Positions 54,476 to 63,202 of a stretch of 64,000 nucleotides of DNA are shown here, piece after piece. This DNA is from JASGKO01 sp049840595 (GTDB taxonomy: Bacteria; Verrucomicrobiota; Verrucomicrobiia; Chthoniobacterales; Chthoniobacteraceae): contig JASGKO010000023.1 of NCBI GenBank assembly GCA_049840595.1, forward strand, positions 62,001 through 126,000. Reading direction: 5' to 3'. Each line of letters starts with the position of its first letter. The stretch's first letter is position 1. The notes under the pieces were generated by a model. That model was not told the DNA's origin. It saw only the letters and a list, made by a program, of their open reading frames with translations, and did no database searches. The position numbers were made by a program, and so were the translations under genes.

Positions 54476-57400
54476 TTAAAAACTCCGCAGCATGGAGAGC
54501 GTTTCCAGCAGTTGGTTCTCGGGCTTGCCGTCGCTCAGGCGCGGGAATTTGCCGCCGATGAGGACGAAATCGCCGCCGCGGGTGAGCATGAGCTTTTGGT
54601 CCTTCACTTCCACCTTGGTAATCTTGCGGGCGGCGGCGGAAACTTTGATCGCGGCCATCGCGAGCAGGTTGTCGGCCGTGGCCGGAAGCGGGCCGAAGCG
54701 GTCGCGCCAGGTTTTGCGGACGTGGTCGAGCGCCTCCTGCGTGCTGAGCTTCGGCGAGCTGGCGGTAGGCCTGGATGCGGGTCTGCGATTCGCTGATGTA
54801 GGTGGAGGGCAGGAAGGCCGGCGCTTTGTTCCCGCCATCGCGAGCGAGGAACTCGGCTTCGTTGGTCGCGAGGAAGTCGAGCGCGAGCACGATTTCGAGG
54901 CGCGGACGGGCTTTCTCCCCTTTCATTTTGGCAATGGCCTGTTTGAGGAGCTGGCAGTAGAGATCGAAGCCGACGGTGACGATGTGGCCGCTCTGCTGGG
55001 TGCCGAGCACGTTGCCCGCGCCGCGGATTTCCAGGTCGCGCATCGCGATTTTGAAGCCGGCGCCGAGCGAGCTGTATTGCTTGATCGCGTTGATGCGCTT
55101 GCGCGCTTCGCCCACCGTCATCAGATCGCGCGGAAGCATGAGGTAGGCGTAGGCCTTGTGCTGGGCGCGGCCAACGCGACCGCGGAGCTGGTAGAGATCG
55201 GCGAGACCGAAGCGGTCGGCGCGGTCGATGATGATCGTATTCGCGTTCGGAATATCGAGCCCGCTCTCGATGATCGTGGTGGAGACGAGCACGTCGGTCG
55301 TCGCCTTCGACGAAGCGTTGCATGATCTCCTCCAGTTCGTCCTCGTCCATCTGGCCGTGGCCGATTTCCACCTTCGCGCCGGGCACCAGCGAGCGAATGC
55401 GGCTGGCGATGCGCTCGATGCTCTCGATGCGGTTGTGCAGGAAATAGACCTGGCCCTGGCGCGAGAGTTCGCGCTTGATCGCGTCGCGGATGACCCGCTC
55501 GTCGTAGCCGCAGATGAAGGTCTCGGTGGGAATGCGATTCGGGCGGCGGCGTCTCGATCGTGCTCATGTCCCGCGCGCCCATGAGCGAGAGATAGAGCGT
55601 GCGCGGGATGGGCGTGGCGCAGAGCGTCAGGACGTCCACGAGCTGGAAGAGCTCCTTGAACTTCTCCTTGTGCTTCACGCCGAAGCGCTGCTCCTCGTCG
55701 ATCACGACGAGGCCGAGGTTCTTAAACTTCACGTCCTTGGAAATGAGCCGGTGCGTGCCGACGACGATATCCACCTCGCCTTCGCTGAGCTCCTGCACGG
55801 TCTTGCGTTGCTCGGTCGGCGGTGCGGAACCGGCTGAGCAGTTCGATCGTGACCGGGTAGTCGCGACATGCGCTCGCGGAAGTTCTGGTAATGCTGCTGG
55901 GCGAGCACCGTGGTCGGGACGAGGAAGGCAACCTGCTTGCCGCCCATCACGGCCTTGAAGGCGGCGCGGATCGCGACCTCGGTCTTGCCAAAGCCGACGT
56001 CGCCGCAGATGAGGCGGTCCATCGGGCGCTCGGTTTCCATGTCGGCCTTCGTCTCGGCAATGGCGGTAATCTGGTCGGGCGTTTCCTTGTAAAGAAAGGA
56101 GCGCTCGAACTCGTTCTGCCATTTGTTATCCGGCGGGAAGGAATAGCCGGTGCGGGTCTCGCGCTCGGCGTGAATGCTGAGGAGACTGGCCGCGTAGTCG
56201 TAAACGGATTTTTCCGCCGCCTTCTTGGCCTTGGCCCACTTGCTGTCGCCGAGGGAGCTGAGCGCGGGATTGCGCTTGCCGACACCGACGTAGCGCGAGA
56301 CGAGGTAGGACTGCTCGAGCGGGACGTAGAGCCGGGCATCGTTGTCGAACTCAAGGACGAGCACTTCCTCCTCATTGAAATTTTTCAGCCCGCGAAATTT
56401 CCCGATCCCGTGTTCCAGATGCACCACGTAGTCGCCCTCGGCGAGTTCGCTAAAATCGATCTGGGTGCGGATGGCCTGCTCGCGGGCCCGCTTCATCGCG
56501 ACCCGGCGCACGCGATTGTGGCGATAGCGGCCGAACAGTTCGGCGTCGGAGAGCACCGCAAGTTTCGCCGCCGGGAAAGTGAAGCCGCTGCTCACCGAGC
56601 CGGGGAGCATGGTGATGCGGTCACGTTCGCCGCCGGGATGAGATCGCGCAGACGCTCCAGCTCGCCCTCGTTGTTGCCGTAGATGAAGACGTGCCAGCCG
56701 TCCAGGCGCCAGCGCTCGAGCTGACCGAAGAACCGCTCGCGCTGCCGCTCTTCGACAATCAGATCGCCCACGGCGAACTCGCCGAGGCCGTGATCAAAGA
56801 AGGCGAGCGCGTAGTCCTCCTGCAAAGAAATCTGCTCGGAGCCGGCGGTGATTTTTACGCCCGCGCTTTCATCGGCGTTTTCGATACTGAGCACCACGTC
56901 CCCGGCGGCAATGTAATCGCGCATCGAGCACTTCGCGGCCTGCGGTTCGCCGAGGAGGAGCGTGATGGAATCGACGTGCTGCACGCTGGTCTGCGCATCG
57001 AGGTCGAAATGGCGGATGGACTCGATCTCGTCGTCGAACCACTCGACGCGCACCGGCAACGGATGGTGCCACGAGAAAATATCCACGATGCCGCCGCGCA
57101 CGGCGTATTGCCCGCGCAGCGAGACTTGCGGGACTTGATCGTAGCCGGTCTTTTCCAACTGCGCGAGCAGGTCGTCGCGGTCGTAACGGGCCGAGCGCGA
57201 CAGCTTCAGCGAAACCTGTTTCAAGCCCGCAGGCGAAGGCACTTCGTCGAGCAGGCTGGAGCTGGTGAGGACGATGACGCGCGGGCCGTCCTTCTGCCCG
57301 AGGCGCTGGAGCAGATCGAGCCGGTCGGCGAAGTTCTCGGGATCGGGCAGCGCGCCCTCGACCGGAGCCGTTTCGAGGATCGGGAAAAAGTGGGCGTCGG

Positions 57401-57680
57401 GATGCCAGTTGGCGAGTTCGCTGTAGATCTCCTCCTGCCGCCGCGTGTTGCCGCAGACGATCCAGAGGCGGCGCTGGCCCGGCCTGGGGGCGAGCACGGA
57501 ACGGGCGATCAAGCCGACGAGAAACGGCTGCGCCTGCTCCGCGATATGCTCAAACACGATAGGCTCCCCTGCCCCTGCCGCCACCTGCTGCAAGGTGGCC
57601 GCCAATTCCGGGCACGACGCCGCGATCTCCAGCGGGGTTTCCGCAGGAGTTGCGACGGGAGCAGTGGGCGCTTTCGGCAT
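54476..57680 (-). CDS. mfd: Transcription-repair coupling factor Mfd, interrupted by about six frameshifts
   Basis: Fragments in three frames cover a whole Mfd of about 1060 residues. The N-terminal UvrB-like part starts MPKAPTAPVATPAE at 57680. The RNA polymerase interaction region follows (FSELAEGDYVVHLEHGIGKFRGL), then helicase motifs: Walker A DRLICGDVGFGKTEVAIRAAFK, DEEQRFGVKHKEK, TLCATPIPRTLYLSLMGARD, STTIIESGLDIPNANTIII and QLRGRVGRAQHKAYAYL. The C-terminal part ends LLETLSMLRSF at 54476. Frames change near 56640, 55860, 55820, 55545, 55300 and 54750. Every domain is otherwise conserved, which points to sequencing errors and not to decay. Mfd removes stalled RNA polymerase from damaged DNA and recruits UvrA. 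Confidence 0.87.
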
Positions 57681-57836
57681 GGTGTGGAGTAACGACGAAA
57701 CGACGCGGGGATTATTCTCCCCGCGTCTTCGTCTCTACGCATAGCGCGGGATCAACATGAAGTCCAGCCACCGCACCACAGGCGCACATTTCAAATTGAC
57801 CCACCCGGCCAGCCCTTGTTTGTTTGTGGATTCCTT

Positions 57837-58971
57837 ATGTCCATCGACCTCCAAGCCATCAATACCGACGAGTTGAAATCCCGCGTGGGCGAGCTCCGGA
57901 GGTATCTTTGACCTCGCCAAGCTGCAAACCCGCTTGAGCGAACTGGACGAGGCCATGTCGGCCGCCGATTTTTGGAACAACAAGGAAAGCGCGCAAGCCC
58001 AGGTGGAGGAACTTTCCACCCTGCGGGCGAAGGTGAATCCCCTGCTCGATCTCGATCGCCAGGTTGGCGATCTGGAAGTGCTGAAGATGCTCGTGGAAGA
58101 GGAGCAGGATGAAAGCGCGGTCAGCGATTTGAAAAAGGAATACGCGCAGGTGGAAAAAAGTCTGGCGGCCTTTGAGCTGCAGAGCCTGCTTTCCGGCCCG
58201 CAGGACAAGTTCGAATGCGTTCATCACCATTCATTCCGGCGCGGGCGGCACGGAATCGTGCGACTGGGCGGATATGCTGCTGCGCATGTACCAGCGCTGG
58301 ATCGAGCGCCGCGGCTTCACAGCACCATGATTGACATTCAAGTCGGCGACGAGGCGGGGATCAAATCCGCCACGCTGCTGGTCGCAGGAAACTATGCTTT
58401 CGGCTATCTTGCCACCGAGCGCGGCGTGCATCGCCTGGTGCGCATCTCGCCCTTCGATGCGAACAAGCGGCGGCATACCTCGTTCGCGAGCATGGATATC
58501 GTGCCGGAAATTGCCGATGACGCGCCGATTGAAATCAACCCGGCGGATATCGAACTGGACACCTACCGCGCGGCGGCAAGGGCGGCCAGAACGTGAACAA
58601 GGTGGAAACCGCCGTGCGCACTCATCCACATGCCCACCGGCATCATCGTCGCCTGCCAGGCCGAGCGCAGCCAGGGCCAGAACAACCGCGAGCTGGCGAT
58701 GAAGATGCTCAAGGCCAAGCTCTACCAGATCGAGCAGGACAAGAAGCGCGCCGAGATCGAGCGGCAGTATGGAGAAAAAGGCGACATCGCCTGGGGCAGC
58801 CAGATCCGCAGCTACGTCTTCCAGCCCTACCAGATGGTGAAGGACCACCGCACCGGCGTCGAGACGAGCAACGTGCAGGCGGTGATGGATGGGGACATCG
58901 ATGAATTCATCGAAGGCAAGCTGCGCGGATGGACGGCGAAGAAGGGCCAGCAGAGCGACGACGACGTGTAG
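57837..58971 (+). CDS. prfB: Peptide chain release factor 2 (programmed +1 frameshift plus apparent errors)
   Basis: RF2 recognises UGA and UAA stops. The ATG at 57837 is followed by 24 codons and an in-frame TGA (57909) with the classical frameshift signal. After the +1 shift comes DLAKLQTRLSELDEAM and the normal RF2 body. Identifiable parts are AFITIHSGAGGTESCDWADMLLRMYQRW, GVHRLVRISPFDANKRRHTSFAS, the catalytic GGQ loop in AGGKGGQNVNKVETAVR and WGSQIRSYVFQPYQMVKDHRTGVETSN. The frame also breaks near 58215, 58320, 58590 and 58620, in G/C-rich contexts, probably from base-calling errors. The 3' end (codons for VKDHR to the stop) recurs three times downstream. Confidence 0.9.
57896..57912 (+). 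promoter_or_regulatory. prfB programmed +1 frameshift site
   Basis: Codons CGG AGG TAT CTT TGA C. The purine-rich CGGAGG acts as an internal Shine-Dalgarno sequence just upstream of the slippery CTT with UGA in the A site. RF2 shortage lets the ribosome slip +1 onto GAC, so RF2 controls its own synthesis. The TGA is codon 25, one codon earlier than the E. coli site. Confidence 0.93.
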
Positions 58972-58977
58972 GCCGGG

Positions 58978-59036
58978 GACGAGGCTGGAGCCTCGCAGAC
59001 AATGGCGTTACCAGGCTGGAGCCTGGTAACGAGGGG
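58978..59036. repeat. Twin-hairpin repeat, copy 1 (behind resident prfB)
   Basis: Two palindromes share the loop TGGA: GAGGC/GCCTC at 58981-58994 and CGTTACCAGGC/GCCTGGTAACG at 59006-59031, a perfect 11-bp stem. It starts 9 nt after the prfB stop and could terminate that gene. Copies 2 and 3 are at 62367 and 63081. Confidence 0.85.
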
Positions 59037-59039
59037 GCG

Positions 59040-59441
59040 TCAGTAGCCCAAAATCGGTGGATAGCTTGAGAAAAATGAAGGTCCTGCTTCTGTTTCTTCT
59101 ACAACTACCGTGATGGTCTTTGCTTTTCGGATTTCTTGTATTAGCAGTAGCGTAGCGATGGTTCGAAAATCCCGAGAATTTGCCCCGGCGCTAACCTCAT
59201 ATTCGTTCCCATCCACGGCGAAGGAAACTTCGCCATTGTATAAGTCAGCCTTCAGATTTTTGAGCCCAACCGCTGACAATTCTTTTTGAACATTCCCGGC
59301 TTGCGCAGCCGTTAAGACAAACAGCGGGCTAAACAAGATCGACAGGAGTAAGGCTGTTTTCCGTAGCTCGAAAAACGATCCCCATGCTGTCGCTGTCTTT
59401 TCCCGTGCAAAAAATATTTTGGGAGCCAAGTTAGTTTTCAT
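59040..59441 (-). CDS. Exported protein of the prfB island, unknown function
   Basis: The 133-residue protein has a hydrophobic segment at about residues 30-49 ending TAAQAG, a likely signal peptide with an unusually long basic N-terminus. The mature part is short, with alternating strand/helix patterns (EVSFAVDGNEYEVSAGANSRDFRTIATLLLIQEI). I do not recognise a family. The gene runs towards prfB and is enclosed by the resident prfB end and the first prfB relic. Its lower GC content suggests horizontal transfer. Confidence 0.6.
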   Translation of the reverse strand: MKTNLAPKIFFAREKTATAWGSFFELRKTALLLSILFSPLFVLTAAQAGNVQKELSAVGLKNLKADLYNGEVSFAVDGNEYEVSAGANSRDFRTIATLLLIQEIRKAKTITVVVEETEAGPSFFSSYPPILGY

Positions 59442-59474
59442 CGTTTTTTTATAAAAAAAGAATGCGCCCTCTTC

Positions 59475-59528
59475 AAGCTGCGCGGTTGGACGGCGAAGAA
59501 AGGTCAGCAGGGCGACGATGATGTGTAA
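59475..59528 (+). pseudogene. prfB 3'-end relic 1 (54 bp)
   Basis: In one frame it reads KLRGWTAKKGQQGDDDV and a TAA stop, the same 17 C-terminal residues as resident prfB with one replacement (Ser to Gly). The DNA differs at silent positions (GGA/GGT, AAG/AAA, GGC/GGT, two GAC/GAT) and the stop is TAA, not TAG. It has no start or upstream prfB sequence. Confidence 0.85.
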
Positions 59529-59666
59529 GAAGCGGTGAAAGCCATTCCTCGCAAAGGTAATCCGAAGGTTACGCAGCTTTTAAAAGCAGGGAGGAAATCA
59601 TCCTTTTATTCGCCCTGCTTTTGATTGTCTCCATCGGGGCATTTTTTGCGACCTGACTCCTATAGT

Positions 59667-60404
59667 TTACTTCTGCAACGCAGCTTCTGCCGCGAAGTGG
59701 CCAGCAAGCTGGGTTACAAATGTTTTCAGGCTCGTCAGCTCTGAAAACTCTACATATTTGCCTGTCCTGGCCGTTGATCTTGGCGAAGTAATGAAGGCCG
59801 CCGAGGTATAGAGGTTTTCCTTTACCAGCTTCTGACAAAGAAGGTTATAACGGTCGGCATAGGAACAGTCGGAGAATTCTTTGAAAACTGGGAAATGGGG
59901 AGATCGATCTTTGACTGGAGTTCGCGAGGCCGGACAATCTTCGATGAGCATGAGCCAGCCAAGGAATGGCTTGGTATGGTTGCCGAGCGCACCTTCGCGG
60001 AAGGCCGTCAACAGATCTACGGCAGAGCCAATCGCCTCCTCCGTGCGGTTGTTGAAGTTGTTACCAAAGCTGCCGACCTGGCTCTTCATTTCAATAACAG
60101 CCACCAATCGCCCGTTATTCATCACGACCATGTCCCACTGCTTGGTTGGGCGAAAATAGCCGGGAAGGGTCACGACACCCTTGTTAAGACAAATCTGAGC
60201 ATGCGTAAGGCCATTAGCTTTAACCAGATCGCCGATCAAAACGAGGAACCCGTCCATGTTTTTACCCGCAGTCACCGCGCCCCGACTCCCGGCATCCAGT
60301 TTACCAGCCTGCTCCTGCTTCTTGAGGGCAGCGGCGCGGTTCCCCCAAAATGCTTGCACTGCTTCGGTGGCTTTTACCTCGTAGTTGGCTAAATCGAGTG
60401 GCAT
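59667..60404 (-). CDS. XhoI/PaeR7I-type restriction endonuclease
   Basis: The 245-residue protein has almost the exact length of XhoI and PaeR7I and matches the RE_XhoI family in the opening MPLDLANYEVKATEAVQAFWGNR and GAVTAGKNMDGF. A PD-(D/E)xK-type centre is visible: Asp91 in KQWDMVV, then Glu105-x-Lys107 in AVIEMKSQ. Such enzymes cleave CTCGAG. The gene starts 4 nt after the adenine methyltransferase stop, the usual order of a two-gene operon. It lies in the prfB island between relics 1 and 2. CTCGAG as target is inferred from the family, not tested. Confidence 0.87.
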   Translation of the reverse strand: MPLDLANYEVKATEAVQAFWGNRAAALKKQEQAGKLDAGSRGAVTAGKNMDGFLVLIGDLVKANGLTHAQICLNKGVVTLPGYFRPTKQWDMVVMNNGRLVAVIEMKSQVGSFGNNFNNRTEEAIGSAVDLLTAFREGALGNHTKPFLGWLMLIEDCPASRTPVKDRSPHFPVFKEFSDCSYADRYNLLCQKLVKENLYTSAAFITSPRSTARTGKYVEFSELTSLKTFVTQLAGHFAAEAALQK

Positions 60405-60408
60405 ACTT

Positions 60409-62079
60409 TTAGTGTCCTAACCAAATACGCTCCTCCGAAGTGAGCCGGTAGAGCTCGAAAACAGCTTCATTTGCCATCGACTGATCACCATTTCTACCTG
60501 CAGAAATGAGTTGCTCCTGAATTTTTAAGGGGACCGAATTCCAAAATGGAATTCTGATTCGGCGAAGATATTGCGCTTGGAACCTTAGAAATCCACCGGC
60601 CATCTGCACCGAATAGGTGGAGACAAAAAGCGCCGCAATCCCTGATCGCAGCACCGCCTGGAGGGCATGCAAATCCCATATATCGGATGTAATGAAATAA
60701 AGATTGTGGTGGGGATATAACTTGCCGGATTCATAAACCACATGTGCTTTCCCTTTGATGTCCGGAATGAGGAGCTTGGGTCGCCGAGTCAGTGAGGACG
60801 TGATTTTATCAATGGTCCGATACCAGCGTCGTTCGTCACGTTGGGCGCAATTTCTTCTGCGAAGAATCCCGGCATGCATTTCAAAATAAGCCTTCAATTT
60901 CGGATATTTGTCCAAGTCCACCAGTTGTCCATCCTCTGAAAATGGATTCACCACGCCTTTGCCGGTCCATTCAACATTATCCCCAATGATGTCTTTGGTG
61001 ACAGCCAGCGGAAGTTTTCGATCCTCCTCGACGGGGAGTTCGTTGTAGTCACTGACGTAAACCTTGTCTGCGCCGGTCGCCACCCCGATTCCCACTTTGC
61101 AGCCAGCTTCTTCGAGAGTAGGCAATTCGGACTCCAGCCTTCGGACAATGGAAACCTGATCCAGCCCTTGTAAAATCCACGGTTCCTCATCATCCGCCAC
61201 CTCATCTACTCGTTGAACCGATGGATGATTACTTCTCCCTTGAAGGGCGGGCACCAATTCCGAAAGTGCACGAGCCTCGACAACTGGTCGATGCGCAACA
61301 TACGTCACCGACTTGGGCTCTCGCTTGATGAGAGTGATTGCCGGGTAAGCCAACACGTCGGACAAAAACGCATCGGTATTAACCATGTCCACATAGGCCA
61401 TGAGGTGAAAGCGCTCGGAAATCATCCGCCGGAGGGCCGAACCGTATTTGTTCTTCATCCACCGGTCCGCACAGATAAAACAAAGCACTCCCCCCGGTTC
61501 CAGCGAGTTCAACCCTTTTTCAATGAAAGGAACGTAGAGATCGGCACGATCATACATCGTGGAAAAGCGGTCTCGATATTCAGCCAATAACACAGGCGAA
61601 ATCGACTCCTGTCGGACATAGGGCGGATTACCAACCACGTGAGTAAATGATCCGCCCAAGAACGTTAGTAGAAAATCTCCTTCAATCACCCATGCCAGCG
61701 CCAACTCCAGAGCGTCGGTTTCCGAGAAGCCATTTTCGACAAGGAGCGTTTTAACCTTTTCTCGCGTCTTTCCACAGGTTTCGGAATGCACTTCCACAGA
61801 TCGAATTGCATGTTTCAGATCATCCGTCACTTCGTTTACGCCATGCAAAGACGCAAGCAACCGCTCAACGGCGGGTAAGAGAAAGTCTCCCTCGCCAACA
61901 CTCGGTTCCAGGAGTCTCAGCTTGGCCAAATCCTGATCGCTGGTGTAACCCGAGAGGTCCAGGATGAAATCAACCACTGCCCTTCGGGTGAAAATCGCGC
62001 CACGTGCTTCATTGCCTGACCTCGAAAGCTCAGCCAAAGCCGCTTCCAAGGCAGGTGTGGAGCAAAGAAGATCAAGCAT
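60409..62079 (-). CDS. N6-adenine DNA methyltransferase of the XhoI-type system
   Basis: The 556-residue enzyme has the gamma-type order: motif I LLEPSVGEGDF (residues 57-66), then the catalytic NPPY (151-154), followed by a large target-recognition region with conserved pieces such as WTGKGVVNPFSEDG and KLLIPDIKGKAHVVYESGKLYPHHNLYFIT. It should methylate adenine in the site cut by the adjacent endonuclease and so protect the host. PaeR7I and XhoI methyltransferases are of similar size (about 530 residues). The start at 62079 places motif I at a normal distance. The promoter should be in the 140 nt before the prfB relic at 62220. Confidence 0.87.
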   Translation of the reverse strand: MLDLLCSTPALEAALAELSRSGNEARGAIFTRRAVVDFILDLSGYTSDQDLAKLRLLEPSVGEGDFLLPAVERLLASLHGVNEVTDDLKHAIRSVEVHSETCGKTREKVKTLLVENGFSETDALELALAWVIEGDFLLTFLGGSFTHVVGNPPYVRQESISPVLLAEYRDRFSTMYDRADLYVPFIEKGLNSLEPGGVLCFICADRWMKNKYGSALRRMISERFHLMAYVDMVNTDAFLSDVLAYPAITLIKREPKSVTYVAHRPVVEARALSELVPALQGRSNHPSVQRVDEVADDEEPWILQGLDQVSIVRRLESELPTLEEAGCKVGIGVATGADKVYVSDYNELPVEEDRKLPLAVTKDIIGDNVEWTGKGVVNPFSEDGQLVDLDKYPKLKAYFEMHAGILRRRNCAQRDERRWYRTIDKITSSLTRRPKLLIPDIKGKAHVVYESGKLYPHHNLYFITSDIWDLHALQAVLRSGIAALFVSTYSVQMAGGFLRFQAQYLRRIRIPFWNSVPLKIQEQLISAGRNGDQSMANEAVFELYRLTSEERIWLGH

Positions 62080-62219
62080 GTGGAGCAGCTCAATTCTGTT
62101 CCGATAGCTCGGAAAAGCAAGCCTGGCATCGGGAGAAAAAAACGCGACCGCATGGAAGGGAAATACCGGTGGGGAATGCGATGCGATTTTGCAGGAAAAG
62201 GCGACGCTTTTTATATGGC

Positions 62220-62360
62220 ACCAGAGTGAAGGACCACCGCATCGGCGTCGAGACGAGCAACGTGCAGGCCGTGATGGACGGCGACATCGACGAGTTTATC
62301 GAAGGCAAGCTGCGTGGGTGGACGGCGAAGAAGGGGCCGCAGAGCGACGACGACGTGCAG
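62220..62360 (+). pseudogene. prfB 3'-end relic 2 (about 140 bp)
   Basis: From 62226 it encodes 44 residues aligned without gaps to the resident C-terminus (VKDHR to SDDDV). I count 12 nucleotide differences: nine silent, two missense (Thr to Ile, Gln to Pro) and the loss of the stop (TAG to CAG). The excess of silent changes means it evolved as a functional prfB end before being displaced. Confidence 0.87.
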
Positions 62361-62366
62361 GCGCGG

Positions 62367-62425
62367 GGACGAGGCTGGAGCCTCGCGGACCACGGCGTTA
62401 CCAGGCTGGAGCCTGGTAACGAGGG
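62367..62425. repeat. Twin-hairpin repeat, copy 2
   Basis: The same two palindromes as copy 1, at 62371-62384 and 62396-62421, directly behind prfB relic 2. The stems are identical; only the spacer (GCGGACCACGG) differs. Confidence 0.85.
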
Positions 62426-62443
62426 AGGGAACGAATGCTGTTA

Positions 62444-62935
62444 CTAGTGGACAGCTTGAGATGGCGGGCTGCCAGCCGCTGCCGCCGGGACCGCAGTAAC
62501 ATTGAAAAGGGCACCATCCTTTAGCCCGAGAATCATCGTGATGCTACTCGGACCGGAAGTTTTAAATGAGAGGGATGAGGACGGTTTGAAATGGATCACG
62601 AGTTCGATGACGGGCGGCAGGTTCGGCACGTAGGCGACACCTTTGAGCGTGTAGCCCTTGGCTGCGGTGGCTTCAACTGGTGCAAATTCTGCATTGGAAT
62701 ACTCGCCCTTGAGCATTTCCGGGATCGCATATTTCTCCAGATTGTTTCGCACCCTTGGGGCCGTGCCGTCGAGGCAATAAAGCTTCTCGATGGCAGCGGC
62801 ATCCTTTGCCTTAAAAGCCGACTCTACCTGGGCCAGAAATGCCGCCTGCTGCGGGCCGGTCGGTTCCAGCGAAGGATTGGTGGCCAGTCCAAAATCGCCA
62901 CTAAGCAGGAGGAGAAAGAGGGGAAAATATTTCAT
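62444..62935 (-). CDS. Exported protein of the prfB island, unknown function
   Basis: About 163 residues from the ATG at 62935, directly before a signal peptide (MKYFPLFLLLLSGDFGLA). The frame upstream runs through relic 3 and copy 3 of the repeat, and is not coding. The mature part (EPTGPQQAAFLAQVESAFKAKDAAAIEKLYCLDG) looks like the helix of a small SnoaL/NTF2-like or DUF4440-type domain, and ends Ala/Pro-rich. The match is weak. It points towards prfB like the other island genes. Confidence 0.6.
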   Translation of the reverse strand: MKYFPLFLLLLSGDFGLATNPSLEPTGPQQAAFLAQVESAFKAKDAAAIEKLYCLDGTAPRVRNNLEKYAIPEMLKGEYSNAEFAPVEATAAKGYTLKGVAYVPNLPPVIELVIHFKPSSSLSFKTSGPSSITMILGLKDGALFNVTAVPAAAAGSPPSQAVH

Positions 62936-63050
62936 CGATTTTTGTGAAAAAGGAAACCGCACTCGCCAAGGCAAACCAGCCAGCATCTCGTGCAAAGAAA
63001 TAACGCCATGTAAACAGGGAGTAAAGCGCCAAGAATCGGCTCCCGCGCGG

Positions 63051-63074
63051 CAACAGAGCGACGACGACGTGTAG
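63051..63074 (+). pseudogene. prfB 3'-end relic 3 (24 bp)
   Basis: Reads QQSDDDV and TAG in frame, the last eight codons of resident prfB with a single silent change (CAG/CAA). Its context, followed by copy 3 of the twin hairpin, makes chance matching unlikely. Confidence 0.75.
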
Positions 63075-63080
63075 GCGCGG

Positions 63081-63139
63081 GGACGAGGCTGGAGCCTCGC
63101 GGACCGTGGCGTTACCAGGCTGGAGCCTGGTAACGAGGG
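63081..63139. repeat. Twin-hairpin repeat, copy 3
   Basis: The same stems as copies 1 and 2, at 63085-63098 and 63110-63135, directly behind prfB relic 3. The spacer here is GCGGACCGTGG. Confidence 0.85.
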
Positions 63140-63202
63140 GGGTGCTCTTCGCATCGCTATTCGAGTTGGAACTATTGAACGTGGCCTGCTAGAGAGGAAG
63201 GC

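Noticed and set aside
54306..55292. Separate helicase gene after mfd
   Set aside because: Its N-terminal part is the mfd helicase C-terminal half in frame; the rest is out-of-frame translation after a frameshift. It is a fragment of mfd.
59006..59031. Integron attC site in the twin-hairpin repeat
   Set aside because: GTTACCA does not fit the GTTRRRY core, the stem is perfect without the bulged bases of attC, and no integron integrase is seen.
62936..63154. N-terminal extension of the island exported protein to 63154
   Set aside because: The extension would translate the prfB relic and twin hairpin antisense and has no signal peptide at its start; the ATG at 62935 has one.
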